Assembly: GCA_947184155.2 (NCBI GenBank)
Contig: CAMXCT020001990.1
Span: forward strand, 241,001-305,000
DNA: 64,000 bases
Direction: 5' to 3'
Source: Cladocopium goreaui
Lineage: Eukaryota; Sar; Dinophyceae; Suessiales; Symbiodiniaceae
A program made the position numbers and the translations under genes. Each line of letters begins with the position of its first letter. Within the stretch, counting starts at the first letter, position 1. Below the pieces are notes generated by a model. The model had not been told where the DNA came from. It was given only the letters and a program-made list of their open reading frames with translations, and ran no database searches. Below are positions 10,723 to 21,700 of this stretch, in pieces.

Positions 10723-11020
10723 TCGCGAAACACGTTTTAGGAACTGTAAAGAATAGTTGTCCACGGGCCCCCCCAATATATATTATATAATTATATATTA
10801 ATTCATAATTCATAATCATATAATATATATATATTATAATTATGAAATAATTGATATAGAATAATATCATCATATATTATATATACATAGCTTAATTAGA
10901 GTTGACTAAATTAATATTTTAATAAAATAAGACTGTCAGACAGCACATATGATATGACTGACAGAAATACATGACATGACAGGACTGCACGACTTCAAGA
11001 GCCTTGTGGGACTTGTTGGC

Positions 11021-11152
11021 CTTGTCAATGTCATCTGCCGCAGCTGGAACATCAGCATCTGCCGCAGCTGGAACATCAGCCTCCTTGACCCCCATAGCCA
11101 TGCTGGCGATGCTGACATCGCCACTGCCAATTCCGATGCCAATGCCCATGTC
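11021..11152 (-). CDS. Gene B exon, copy 2 of a duplicated exon
   Basis: It encodes DMGIGIGIGSGDVSI...MGVKEADVPAAADAD...DIDK, 44 codons, phase 0 at both ends, from TTTTTCAG/G to GACAAG/GCCA (GC type). ADADVPAA repeats a preceding eight-residue unit. This is the last gene B exon I can place. Confidence 0.6.
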
Positions 11153-12014
11153 CTGAAAAAGGGCGGCTGCCGACAAGTGACAGGTGACATTTGATTGTGA
11201 ATGAGTGTGGCCAAACCAACCCACATGAGGACTGGATCAAAACCTGTTTGTCTTTTTTGATTTTGATGTTGAGTTACCCGAGTGTTGTATTTGGAACCAG
11301 CTTCGTCAGTTGAGTCAAGACTTCACCATATAAAATCAAATGACGGATGCTGACTCCCATGCTGACGGGCCTTGTCCATGTCACACTCGCCACCCGCAGC
11401 GGGAACATCATCAGCAGCCTCGTCCACGCCCATGACGGTGCCACCGCCATTATTATCACCACTGCGAATGCTGCTGATGCCGATGGCAATGTCCTGCAAA
11501 AAATGTTGGTGACAATTCAATTCAGTGTCAGTGTCAGTGACAAACAGTGTCGTAACAGTGTGACTCTGACTAACTGTGACTCAGTGTGACTGCCAATATC
11601 TGCCAATGTGATTGTGAGTCTTGTGGGTGTGGCCGAATTCTGCCACGATTGCATGCGATTGCAATGATCCCCAATCCTCTGCCGCATTGGCTATGGCAAT
11701 GGCTTCTGTTGGGCCAGCCGCAGAAAATGCGCAGGCACTGCCATCCTGCAAACAGCTCAGTCAGAGTCAGAGTCAGTGCCAGCATGCCGCATATCATATG
11801 TGTGTTCTGACGCGATGTGACTGTGATATGAATATTATAGCCAGCCAGCTTTATTCTTTTTAGTCTTAGTTGAATTATAAATTAATAATAATTGATACAT
11901 AATCATAGCATAGCACATATCATATATTCTAATATGCTAATATATAATAAAAGCTATATGGCTATCTGGCTATATATATATAATAAGACTCGACTCACTA
12001 CTCAAAGTCAGAGA

Positions 12015-12108
<94 letters not shown>

Positions 12109-15100
12109 GATTATCACAGTGACAGGCACAGTTGCCAGTTAATTTGAATCGCTCATCAGCAGTCCTCGCCGACTTCAGAAACTGTACTAGGTTCTGCTGT
12201 GTCAGCCACAGAAGAAGATATGCGGCCATCCTGCATGCAAACAGCACTCATGTCTGATTCAAGAGATTCCTCAATTCACGCCGACTACTCAGGCTCGGGG
12301 ATTCAGAATTCAGAGATTCAGAAGTTACAAGTTGGAAGTGAAGTGTCCTGTCAGAAGTTCAGAAGTGTCAGTGAGTCAAGTCATGTCCCGTCAGTCAGCC
12401 AGTCAGTCAGTCAAACAAACTTTGTCAAGCAGCAAAACACCGCATAATAACAAATCATTAACATAACAAGAAACAAAACATGTATTTGGTTTTAGTGAAT
12501 GAACGTCTCACACTCACACACTGATTGCTGAATCGACTATTCCAGTCTCAAGTCTCAATGATTCATTTTTTTAACTTAATTACAATTAAGTCAAGTCAAG
12601 TCAAGTCGTCAAGTTGTTAAATGCACAAGGAGCCTCTTGTGCAGCCATAGTCAAGGGCGAAGGAATCATAGGAGTTGGAATTGCGGTCTCAGTCAAAGTG
12701 GAACTGCTCAAGTCTTCCTGCGCACCACAAGCTTGCAAATCAACAGTGTGAAGCCAAGGATCTTTTAATTGATGATTCAGGGAGTTCAGTTGAGAGTCAA
12801 GACTCAAGACAGTCAAGAATCAAGAGTCGCAGTCACAGTCAAGTATTGTCAGTATTGTTGCTATTGTTAACATGTAAATATGGAAAATCAGAATTAGAAT
12901 TTAGAATCAAAATCAAGTTTAGAGTTCTGGGTTCAGAGTTTCGATGAGCTGGGGTCTCAGTCCGACTCAGTCCGCTGTCCGCAGTCGGCAGTCCGATAGT
13001 CCTGTCTCTTGGCATCAGCATGGCCGTCATCTGCATGGTGGTGTGCCATAGATACTGGCACCGCCTGCCATTCAAGTGCAAACTGCTGCAAACTTGCTAT
13101 GTGATCTATCATAGAATCATAGTCCAAATTCTAGTCTGTATCTACCATCTCATCTATCATCTATCAATCTCAATCATTATCTATCTACCGTCTACCATCA
13201 TTCATTATACAACTGGGAAAATATAATTTGGTGAAACAACATACTTGGTCGGCCCGAGTCGGCCCCATACCTCCAAAGCATCAACATCTGAAGATGAAGT
13301 AGGATGCTCAGCAGCTGCAGCAGGCTCAACATCCTCAGAAATTCAGAATGGCTGAGTCGAGTCTGATTAGTCGATGACAGTCAATGAATGACTGACTGAC
13401 TAAGTAAGTGACTAAAGTTAACGTATCACTGTATCACCGTATCCGTATCACTATATAGACTATAGACTATACATAATAAATAATATATAGCTTTAGGCTA
13501 AATAGGTTTTAGGCTATATAATATATAAAGATTGAAGTTCAGGAGTTTGAAGTTCCCAAGCAGCTACCTGACCCTAGGTCTAAAGTCTAGTCTAAGCTAG
13601 GCTAACCAGGCTAAGACTAAGTTCTGTGTTCGAAGTTATTGAAATGATTCTATTCTCATTATGTAGTGTACTGTATGTCATGTCACCTGTCTGCCTGTCT
13701 GTCTGAGCAGTCTGACCTGATTGTCACTTGAAATGCCAAGCAGCCTGCACATTGCTTGTGACTGATGTTTCGCAATGTTTCTCCTTCTTCTCAGCGTCAA
13801 TCTGCCCAATCACCTGGTGGTTGAGCTATGGCCAGGTCTAATGCTAGGGGCTCTAGCTAGGCAGGATAGTCAGAATTCTGAATCAGCAGCAGTGCATCAA
13901 TCATCAATCATCAAAAAGCAAACTCATCACATCACATCATTCATCATGTAGTCGTTACCACACTACCGCACTACCATTCAGATAGAAGAAATTAATCAAT
14001 AAACAATGATTGGCAATGACTGATTGATGAATTATTATAAATTATAAACTCAAAAAATGTTGGGCCTTTGAGACTTTGAGCAATTTGATGATCATTAGAA
14101 GCAGAATGATAGGATATGTTTCGGCCTCTGGCCTGACCAATGATAGACAGTGACAGATTGATAGACAGAAAAACTAAAAACTAATATAATAAAAAAATAT
14201 ATAATAATATAAATAAAAAAATAAAATTATCACTTCGTGTGATCCCCACCATGACATTTATACATTTTGTCATTGGCAAATCTTCTGGCATTCTATCTGG
14301 CATATCTTCTGGCAGATGTTCTGGCATATCTTCTGGTATTCCATCTGGCATTCTATCTGGCATATCATCTGGCACATCGTCTGGCATTCTATCTGGCAAA
14401 CATTATGGCACTTTATCTGGCATATCATATCTTCTGGCATTCTATCTGACTGACATTCTTTCTGGCATACCTTCTGGCATTCTATCTGGCATATCTTCGA
14501 ACATTCTATCTGGCAATCTGGCATATCTTCTGGCAAATCTTATGGCATTTTATCTGGCATATCTTCTCGCATTCTATCTGACATTCTATCTGGCACTTCT
14601 GGCTTCTGGCATTCTATCTGGCCGTTGAGGTCCAGCGGTGCGCACTGAGCTGGGAAGGTCCCAGGTTGAGGTCCAGCGGTGCGCACTGAGCTGGGAAGGT
14701 CCCAGGTTGAGGTCCAGCAGGGCGCACTGAGTTCGGAATTTGGCGAAGAGATGCGAAGAGCTTGGCGAAGAGTTGGCAAGGCGGAAGTCGAGGTGGAAGT
14801 TGATGCAGACATGGTCGAGGAGAAACTGGAGGAGGAGGCGGAGGAGGAGGAGAAGGAGGAGGAGGAGGAGGCGGAGGACAACAGCTCTGATAAAATCTAA
14901 CAACCCTCACCTGGCAGGTGGTGAATAAGTTCAAGACCACCATGTACCATAGACCAACCAACACTGACCATTGCATTTTATTTACCATGGCCGTCCCTGG
15001 TATGAAAGGCCTCCAAAGGATCAATGGGTCCATGCACTGCCGTGGCCTGCACAATCGACAATGACATCTGACAACTGACTCTGACTGTGACTCTACAATA

Positions 15101-16399
15101 TCTAGATTGGATGGGATTACAACAACAACAGCTACAGCTACAGAACAAACATCAACTAGACTGGACTAGACTCGACTACACTAGTAGCCTGGCTGCCTGG
15201 CCTAGCAGTTCAGTTCAGTCTCTAGCCTACTAGCCTAGCAGTCTGTGAAAGCCCGTCCCCTCAGTCCAGTCAAATCTAATAATCTAATCAACCAAATAAA
15301 AAATGATTAATTAAAATCTGGTCATGATCAGATCTGATTTGTGAAACGTTGGTATAATCTAGTCCAAAATCCCAAATCCAAGTCCATTCAATTACAGTTC
15401 CAGTCACAGTCCAGTCCAGTGGATCTGTCATTGCGCTGCGCTGCCTCCTCTGGCACACACGCTGGCGCTGGTGCCACGCGCAATGGACCAGATTCAACTG
15501 TGCTCACGACCTCTCAGGGCAACATGCATCATTGCATGATGATTCAATGATGATTGGTGTGTGCGCTGTCTGTCAGTTGTTCAATTCATTGGCCTAAATA
15601 ACTCAAAAAAGTTGATAGTCAAGAGTCAAGTGAAGTCAGAAGTCGAAGTCTGAGTCCGATATCATAAAATTCATCTGTCAGCTGCCCTTCATATCGAAAA
15701 TCGTGAAATAATCATATGTGACATGAGAAACATCTGAAGAGATGTATATAAAACTTCTAACTTGTGGTTCTTGCTTGCGGCATCTAAGATTCGATTGTCA
15801 TTTTATCTTGCAGCTGGCATGCGGCCATCATGCAAACGCATGCCAATGAAGCTATGCATGATGGGCTGATCACCCTGGTGTACCTGCAATTTAGTCATTC
15901 CACTATTTGACAGACAGACTGACAGACATGGCATGGGGCAAAGCCTAAGCCAAGAACACCACCCGACAATTTTGTAATTTTCGAAACTTTCTTGTCGAGG
16001 CCTGTACGTTTGCTGCAATCTGAATCTGGTCGGTCTTTTTTCCAAACTGAACTGGTTTATTGAATTCTCCAAGAATTTGATTTCAACTGCACTGGCTATG
16101 GCGATGGTAGCTCCTTGATACCTTTGTCAGGTCTCCTCACTAACCCGTTCCTGTAAGATTTAATGGAAGTGGTGTTGCACGTAAGATGCATTCCAAACCA
16201 GAATTTGTCATGACAGTTCTGAGCAAGTGTGAATCTGTCAGTTGACGTGACAACCAACAGTAACTCAAAAATTGAAGTTTAGATTATAGTTTAATTTAAA
16301 TCCAAGTTCGCGTCATGTCCATGTCATGAATGGCCTCGCCTCCAATGGATCCAAGTTACCATTCTCAGGGCAAGGCTCCACACTTGTGGTGGCACCCAT
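11021..16399 (-). CDS. Gene B: acidic/Ala-rich protein of unknown function, at least 12 short exons
   Basis: A chain of short minus-strand exons (51-132 bases) lies between AG/G acceptors and GT, GC or GA donors. Nearly all begin and end in phase 0, which is hard to get by chance. The start is ATG at 16,399 (MGATTSVEPCPENGN). The exons listed below give a low-complexity, Ala/Asp/Glu/Ser-rich, probably disordered protein with no recognised domain. Two consecutive exons are duplicates of each other. The 3' end is not found: the gene may stop below 11,021, or the exons of gene A could be its continuation. An introner-like element lies in the intron at 13,814-14,995. Confidence 0.5.
11371..11493 (-). 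CDS. Gene B exon, copy 1 of a duplicated exon
   Basis: It encodes DIAIGISSIRSGD...VMGVDEAADDVPAAGG...DMDK, 41 codons, phase 0 at both ends, from TTTTTTGCAG/G to GACAAG/GCCC (GC type). It is homologous to the exon at 11,021-11,152 over its full length, including both splice edges. Confidence 0.6.
11647..11745 (-). CDS. Gene B exon
   Basis: It follows GTTTGCAG/G and encodes DGSACAFSAAGPTEAIAIA, then NAAEDWG. The 3' edge is uncertain; a phase-0 GT donor after GCAATC is used here, but the frame stays open to about 11,615. Confidence 0.48.
12015..12108 (+). repeat. (CTGT)n microsatellite
   Basis: About 23 uninterrupted CTGT units lie in the intron between gene B exons. They give long but meaningless Cys-Leu-Ser-Val and Thr-Asp-Arg-Gln frames. 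Confidence 0.95.
12165..12230 (-). CDS. Gene B exon
   Basis: It encodes DGRISSSVADTAEPSTVSE, from CATGCAG/G to GGCGAG/GACTG (GA type), 22 codons, phase 0 at both ends. A second open frame (MAAYLLLWLTQQ) exists but does not keep phase with the neighbours. Confidence 0.45.
12634..12717 (-). CDS. Gene B exon
   Basis: It encodes EDLSSSTLTETAIPTPMI and ends with TMAAQE, from GCGCAG/G to CAAGAG/GCTCC (GC type), 28 codons, phase 0 at both ends. Confidence 0.5.
13002..13064 (-). CDS. Gene B exon
   Basis: It encodes AVPVSMAHHHADDGHADAK, from ATGGCAG/G to AGACAG/GACTA (GA type), 21 codons, phase 0 at both ends. Confidence 0.45.
13271..13333 (-). CDS. Gene B exon
   Basis: It encodes DVEPAAAAEHPTSSSDVD, from TTTCTGAG/G to TTGGAG/GTATGG, 21 codons, phase 0 at both ends. 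The composition is acidic and Ala-rich. Confidence 0.55.
13745..13813 (-). CDS. Gene B exon
   Basis: It encodes VIGQIDAEKKEKHCETSV, from CACCAG/G to GTGCAG/GCTGC (GC type), 23 codons, phase 0 at both ends. Confidence 0.52.
14225..14922 (+). mobile_element. Element copy E1 (introner-like family)
   Basis: Its head is CACTTCGTGTGATCCCCACC (14,231). A minisatellite of 12-base TCTGGCATTCTA/TCTGGCATATCT units (to about 14,620) follows, then two to three copies of the 41-base GAGGTCCAGCGGTGC unit, a GGCGAAGAG segment, a purine-rich GAGGAG tract, and the tail CTGATAAAATCTAACAACCC with CTCACCTGGCAGGTGG. It lies inside an intron of gene B. Copies E2-E4 share both ends. Confidence 0.75.
14996..15046 (-). 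CDS. Gene B exon
   Basis: It encodes ATAVHGPIDPLEAFHTR, from GTGCAG/G to ACCAGG/GACGG (GA type), phase 0 at both ends. An alternative canonical GT donor lies ten bases downstream (CATG/GTAAAT). The next intron carries element copy E1. Confidence 0.45.
15445..15510 (-). CDS. Gene B exon
   Basis: It encodes VVSTVESGPLRVAPAPACVP in 22 codons, phase 0 at both ends, from GAGAG/G to a GAG/GCAGC (GC type) donor. Confidence 0.48.
15815..15883 (-). CDS. Gene B exon
   Basis: It follows TTGCAG/G and encodes VHQGDQPIMHSFIGMRLH. Phase is 0 at the start; a phase-0 GC donor after CCA is the best end. A further exon around 15,960-16,060 (FGKKTDQIQIAANVQ) is possible but its edges are unclear. Confidence 0.42.
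16340..16399 (-). CDS. Gene B exon 1
   Basis: The ATG sits in CAGAGCCATGGG, similar to the gene A start. Twenty codons end ...NGNLDPLE before a GAG/GCGAGG (GC type) donor in phase 0. DPLE recurs in the exon at 14,996. Confidence 0.45.
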
Positions 16400-16924
16400 G
16401 GCTCTGGACGCTTGCAAATGGAAACTGCCTGACTCTCAGTGAGTGAAGGGCTGACTGCTGACTGATCAACTATCTGACAGTCTGACATTTGAAAGCATTG
16501 CCGCATTGCCCACGTGACTTTACGATGACGACTGACTCGGTATGAGTCATGAGCAATGATGAGGAATTTAGTCAGGCTGACAGAGACAGACTGACTGACT
16601 GATGTTAAAAAAAACTTGGCTGGCTGGGTTTCCCTTTGAGCCAAACAAGCCAAGGGAAGTGATGTCATGCCATGGCATGCCATACAGCTCAGCAACTGTC
16701 ACCAACTGTGCCAACTGCCAAGTGGTTCAGGCTCAGTCATTCAGAGTCTGAGTATGACCGGACTGCTCTCGCTCATGCAAAGTGCTAAGAGACTAAGTAC
16801 GATTGCTTTCTGATGATTGGATTTGATTTAGTCAAAAATCAAAAGAAAGGTGAAAGACGGAGTAAGGTGAAAGATAGAGTAGGATTCGATGAAAGATGGA
16901 GTAGGGTTAGGATGATCATCTCCA

Positions 16925-17180
16925 AAAAGATGCCAGCCAGCTGCTACCTCCGCAATCAGCAAACTTTTTCAGAGCCAATGCAGCATAAGCCGGTGAAGCA
17001 ACCGTCAGGTCAGGCCAACGAAAGCTAAATAGGTACCAGCCAGCTGCTATCTCAGAAATGAGCAGCTAACATCAGCGAACTGCAAGCTGAAACTTTGTTC
17101 AGGGCCAGGGCCTGCGACATGTACCCGGTGAAGCAACGGCCAGTCAGGCCAGCGAAAGCCAAAGAGGTCGGCCAGGCCAA
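16925..17180 (+). repeat. imperfect tandem duplication, about 105-135 bp units
   Basis: Two units each run from CCAGCCAGCTGCTA through CCGGTGAAGCAACSG to CAGGYCARCGAAAGC, the second carrying extra sequence. The plus strand is open over part of it, but the unit contains stops and no splice logic was found. Confidence 0.6.
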
Positions 17181-17213
17181 AGGGCAAGTCAAGTCTCAAT
17201 TGGTATTACAGTC

Positions 17214-18266
17214 TCACTCGCAGGTCCAACGCTTAACAGGCGGCCTATCCCAATCAGGCCAGCAGCCAGCATCGCACTCATAGATCGAGATGCACCACTT
17301 GGTAGACACCCACCGGCACATAGTTGCAGAATGCTCCTGCGCGAATCGCAGTGCTCGGCGGTGCTTTCTGAACTGAATGTGCCATTGCACATCCGCACCG
17401 CTAGTCGGAGGCTCTCGTGACATGATCACAACTAACATCCTCCTCACAATTGGATGATCTCAGCCAGAACCAAAACAGCTGCCCACATGGCATTCGCATT
17501 GGAAATCATTGGAATGAATACCATTGATCAACCATTGATCATTGATCCCGTCATCTTTCTTCGGAGATTGCAAATCTGTGTGCAAACATGCTGCTGAATC
17601 ATCGTTTAGTTAGTGAGTTTAGTGCGGAACAAAGAACCTCCAAGCCTCCAAGTGGCATTCGCATTGGAATCATGCTGATTTTTTTCTCCAGAGATTGCAA
17701 ATCAGCAAAGCACATGCACTGTTGTTTGTGCATGAGCTGCCTCTTGGTATATTTCACTGTGTGAGCTGCGGGAACTCTGAAAACTGAAAAGGGCTGTCGG
17801 CTGTCAAGTCGAGAGTCACAACTCAAGACCAAGACTTCAAGAGTTCAACAGTTCAAAGTTCAACAACCGTTGAACCGTTCAACCAGTTCAAACATGTTCA
17901 AACATGTTCAAACCACGGTTTCTCAATTATGATTTGACTTGAAACAGCCACAAGGACGGCCCTAAGCAGTTAAAAGTTGGAGTATAGTATAGTACTACGG
18001 AGCCTGGTGATAGGTCATACACAAAAGGAGTGATGCAGTGTGATGCTGTGCACGCTGTACAATCACAATTCATTCAGCAAAGCAAACAAACCACCTGACA
18101 GTAGCACTCTAGAAATCAAGTCTCCGGCCTCAAGCCAACTTAACTTAACCCACAAATGATGATGATTCCGATACGCCGATACCGTATACCAATCTCCCGA
18201 TTGACATCTTCTGTTTGCTGAACTTGCTGCACTCCACAAACCATCCCCCATTTCAACGTCAACCAT
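17214..18266 (-). CDS. Gene H: small putative multi-exon gene
   Basis: The first exon (18,183-18,266) is MVDVEMGDGLWSAASS...GDWYT, 28 codons ending ACG/GTATCG. Further candidate exons lie at about 17,700-17,780 (after TTTTCAG; frames SSRSSHSEIYQEAA or VPAAHTVKYTKRQL) and 17,214-17,410 (basic/Trp-rich, HIQFRKHRRALRFAQEH). Phases between them were not resolved, so the gene model is tentative. No family is recognised. Confidence 0.35.
17485..17735 (+). repeat. duplicated about 100-bp segment
   Basis: The segments GGCATTCGCATTGGAA to GGAGATTGCAAATC (17,489-17,580) and GGCATTCGCATTGGAA to AGAGATTGCAAATC (17,644-17,704) are direct copies with internal differences. The second copy overlaps a candidate gene H exon. 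Confidence 0.6.
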
Positions 18267-18647
18267 GCACCATGCAGGGATCCAGCCATAGTCACATGAC
18301 TCATGGCATGGTTACTGGCTACTAGTAGCCAAGGCCAAGACAATGATTCTGATTATGATGATTCTGAATCTGATTTGATAATTTGAAAAACTGTAAACTG
18401 TAAACTGCTCATTGTTGACAGTTAGTTATAGCTATAGTTATAGTATGTTATAGTCATAGTAGCTATAGTCTATAGTCTTAGTAATAGTTATAGTTATTGT
18501 CCTTATTGTAATTTCTTTCCGTTTCAGAATCAGAAGTTCGCAAGATACCGTAAGTCTCAAACTCAGAATCACAGTCTCAGAGCCAACGATTTCAACCTCT
18601 CTAATTTGACTGTTGACTACGGCTAGCCGCTCACAAGAAATGCAACT

Positions 18648-18755
18648 TCATTCAGGCAAAATCATCGGGAACTGATGTTGCTGCTGCTGTGGTTCCCCAG
18701 CACCAGAGGACATTGCACCCACTGGCACGCACTCTCCACAGAATGCAACAACATA
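18648..18755 (-). CDS. Gene C terminal exon
   Basis: It encodes YVVAFCGECVPVGAMSSG...QQQQHQ and ends MILPE-stop, starting after ATGTCAAG. It contains a CGEC pair. It is in phase with exon 12 if the GA donor is used. Confidence 0.55.
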   Translation of the reverse strand, partial: YVVAFCGECVPVGAMSSGAGEPQQQQHQFPMILPE

Positions 18756-21700
18756 CTTGACATGACCAAATGAAATGCAAAATGCAAGCAGCAGTGGCAT
18801 GCAGTCCAGTCAGAAAGAGGTGACGTATGCCATATGACGTAAGTCTGGTAGTCGTCATCAGATCAATCAGTAGTGCCACCGGCTGCCGCAACCGCACCTT
18901 TGTCCATTTTAGATAGAGCAACCACCAAAGCTGTTGGCAACGACTGAATGGCCATGTCCCTCTTCGCGAGCTTGTCAATGAAAGTCACAATGGAAGTAGG
19001 GTCAGCTTTGTGATTCGTCATGGCCAATAAGCCTGGCATGGGAACTGAACTGTGCTCTGTGACCTGTGACCTGTGACTTGTGAGTGCGATTACTGTATCA
19101 CTTCAGAGTCAGAGTCATCATTTCATTGCATCATAAAATTGTTTCAAAATAATAACAACTCCTTGAATTGATCATGATTCAGAGATTCATGATTGAAAAA
19201 TTGAATTGAAATTGAAATAATTGAATCGTCACAATCAGTGACAATCAGAATCAGGACCATCATCAATCATTGCCAATCATTGCCAATCATCATTAACTCA
19301 TCATAATTTGAATTTAAATAATTGAATAATTTATAGCTGAATTCTAATTGTAATTGAACCATCATTGGCTATAAGGCTATGAGTCTACTATGAGTCAATG
19401 AGTGCTTATCAGTTGGTAACGCAGAAAATCATGATCATTGATCATCGCAGAATCAATGACATTGAGTCTCATTGAGTAATTGAGTCAGGATACCTGATTG
19501 GCATCCCAAGATTGTCCTGCAAGCAGCGACCAAAGCTTCAGCATCCGCAAGCAGCTTCTTGATGAAGTCCGTGTGCTCAGAGGAAGGGCCAAGAGACTTC
19601 AAGGCTTCATTGAACTTTGACTCCAACTTCAGATATAGGTGTCCCAGACCCTCAAGTCCTGACAACATATCCGGCATCTTCTCAACTGAACAAACCATCA
19701 GCTTCTCGCAAAGCTCACCTTTTCCACCAATAAGAGATTTCACAGGTTCCACTGCTTCAAGAAGTGCAGCTGCAATTTCACCATGACCATGAGACTCTGC
19801 TGATGACAGCTGTTGCGTCGCAGACTGCTTCCGTGCGGCAAGTGATTGCAATTTGGACTTCACATCTTCATTCTTGATGTCCAACCAAGGCTTGATCTGC
19901 ATGGTCAAAGTTGCCCAAACATCTTCCAACAACTTGTCCTCCATGGTGCCCATGTGGTCCAAAATGGCTGAAGCCACTTTGCCTGCCAACTCCTTGAAAT
20001 TGTTCCTTAGCTACCCAAAGCAAGCCTTGATGCAGAAACAACAATGTCGAATACATTGAGACAGTCATTGTCATTGTCACTTTCAATCCAGAAAACACTG
20101 GTCAAAGCAAACCAGAAATCACCTGATTGCCAAAGTTGTAATGTGCGTTCTAGTTCTAGATCCCTAGGTCTAGATTCTAGATCATGACTGACTAGATCAT
20201 AAATGACTTCAAACTTTAGATAATAATGACTACTGTAGTCTGACTAGACTGACTAGATTCATTTCACATGAAATGATAAATTACATGACAGACTCACAGA
20301 CAGACATTGACAAACGGGACGACGTGAGACATGATCTACAGCTGAGTGACCGCAACTGATCTGTTGATTCCAAAACTTCTCGCACAGCACATCTGTTGAC
20401 ATCAGTGACGGCGTCAACATGGTCCAGGAAACATTGCGCTGATGAAAAGGGATACTTGAACTCCTCTTCCGAAGTCATCTCAGACTCAACAATCGATGAA
20501 AGCCGGAAGGCCATGACCACATCTGCCACATAGATCATGAAACACCGTTCAGAAAATGGCAAGAACTTCAAAATCTTGTGCCCCTCAACATTTGGATTGG
20601 CTCTGCCAGACCAATTTTGATCTAACTGCGTTCCCTTGACAAAGGAACCAAGCTTCATCAATGCAACAGGAATTGCCTTCTCGGTTTCCTTGTGTAAATC
20701 AGGTGACTTGAAGCATTCGATCACCCCGGCAATTGTGTACTGCGCAGCAGCTCCAACACCCTGATCGAAAGCAACTATTGCACTTTGCTTGGTCTTGTAG
20801 TGGGCACTCTGGGGATCAAATGGCAACCAGCTGGACTGCTCTTTTAAGTTGACGCAATCCTTCGGTCATGGTCTGACAGTCTGACAGTCTGACAGTCTGA
20901 CATGCGACATGGCTGATTGACTAACTGAATGACTGACATTGGCTGACTGACTGATTCCGAACTGGTCCTAGTCTAAGTAGTCCGTAGTCCTAAGTCAAGT
21001 CCTGAGTCTTAACCCCCTGCTGCCTAAACAGAAGAAACCTGGTCCCTGGCAACCCTGTCCTTCACCATTGACAAAAGCTTCTCAATCTCGAAGCTCTCCA
21101 TGTTGTTTGGCAAACTCAAATCCTTTGCCTTTGCCTGCAACTCAGCAATGAGCTTTGTAACTTCAGTTGCTTTGCTTGCTGCCTCTGTGTCAATCTTCGT
21201 TGAAACAACCACCTTGTGGCCCTCGTTCAGGAACCGCTTGAACATCGTCAAACTGGAAATCCTTGTGATGGGTCGGTGGTACTGCTGAAGAGTCTTGGAA
21301 GTGATACTGGAAGACACTCGGGCCAAGACAGTCTCCAAGTCAGGGCAGGTAGTGCTGGATAGATCACCAAGATTCTCTGTGCCCGAGAAATGCGCAATGA
21401 AATGAAGCATCTCCACTGTTTCAGCCAGCTTTGGGGAAAGCACAACATCGCAGAAGTAGCGCATGTTCTTGGGCAAGAAGGCTCGCAAACTGGCCAAACA
21501 CTGGTCGTACTGCGGACATGCGAAAATCCGCAAGAAGGTCTGCAGGATCCATTTGCATTGCATCTTGAGTACCTGTCGCAAACGGCAAACTGGAAAGCAA
21601 CCTGACTGACAGCCAATTCAATGGCAAGTTCCACAGTTCCAAGTTCTAAGTTCCAGATATATTGATATTTATTTATATAAGTATGCAGTATACAGTTTAC

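Larger units (their letters stand above)
8575..10774. mobile_element. 2.2-kb element with terminal inverted repeats and opposed minisatellite arms
   Basis: The element is bounded by seven G followed by CC on the left and GG followed by seven C on the right. The inverted similarity continues inward: GT..(A)CAACTA, then TTCTTTAC, on both ends. The flanks are AT-rich; ATATATATT occurs directly outside both ends, separated from the right end by one base, so a target-site duplication is possible but not distinguishable from the low-complexity flank. The interior has no convincing gene. The left half repeats TTTTCCACA and the right half its complement TGTGGAAAA, so the whole could fold back on itself. 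It is probably a non-autonomous DNA element or fold-back element. No transposase is present. Confidence 0.6.

Noticed and set aside
12008-12247. Cys-Leu-Ser-Val and Thr-Asp-Arg-Gln frames (also at 54,473-54,761)
   Set aside because: They are (CTGT)n microsatellite translations.
16813-17283. Plus-strand gene in the 16.9-17.3 kb duplication
   Set aside because: Two short frames are interrupted by stops and show no AG/G acceptor on the plus strand; all convincing genes here are on the minus strand.
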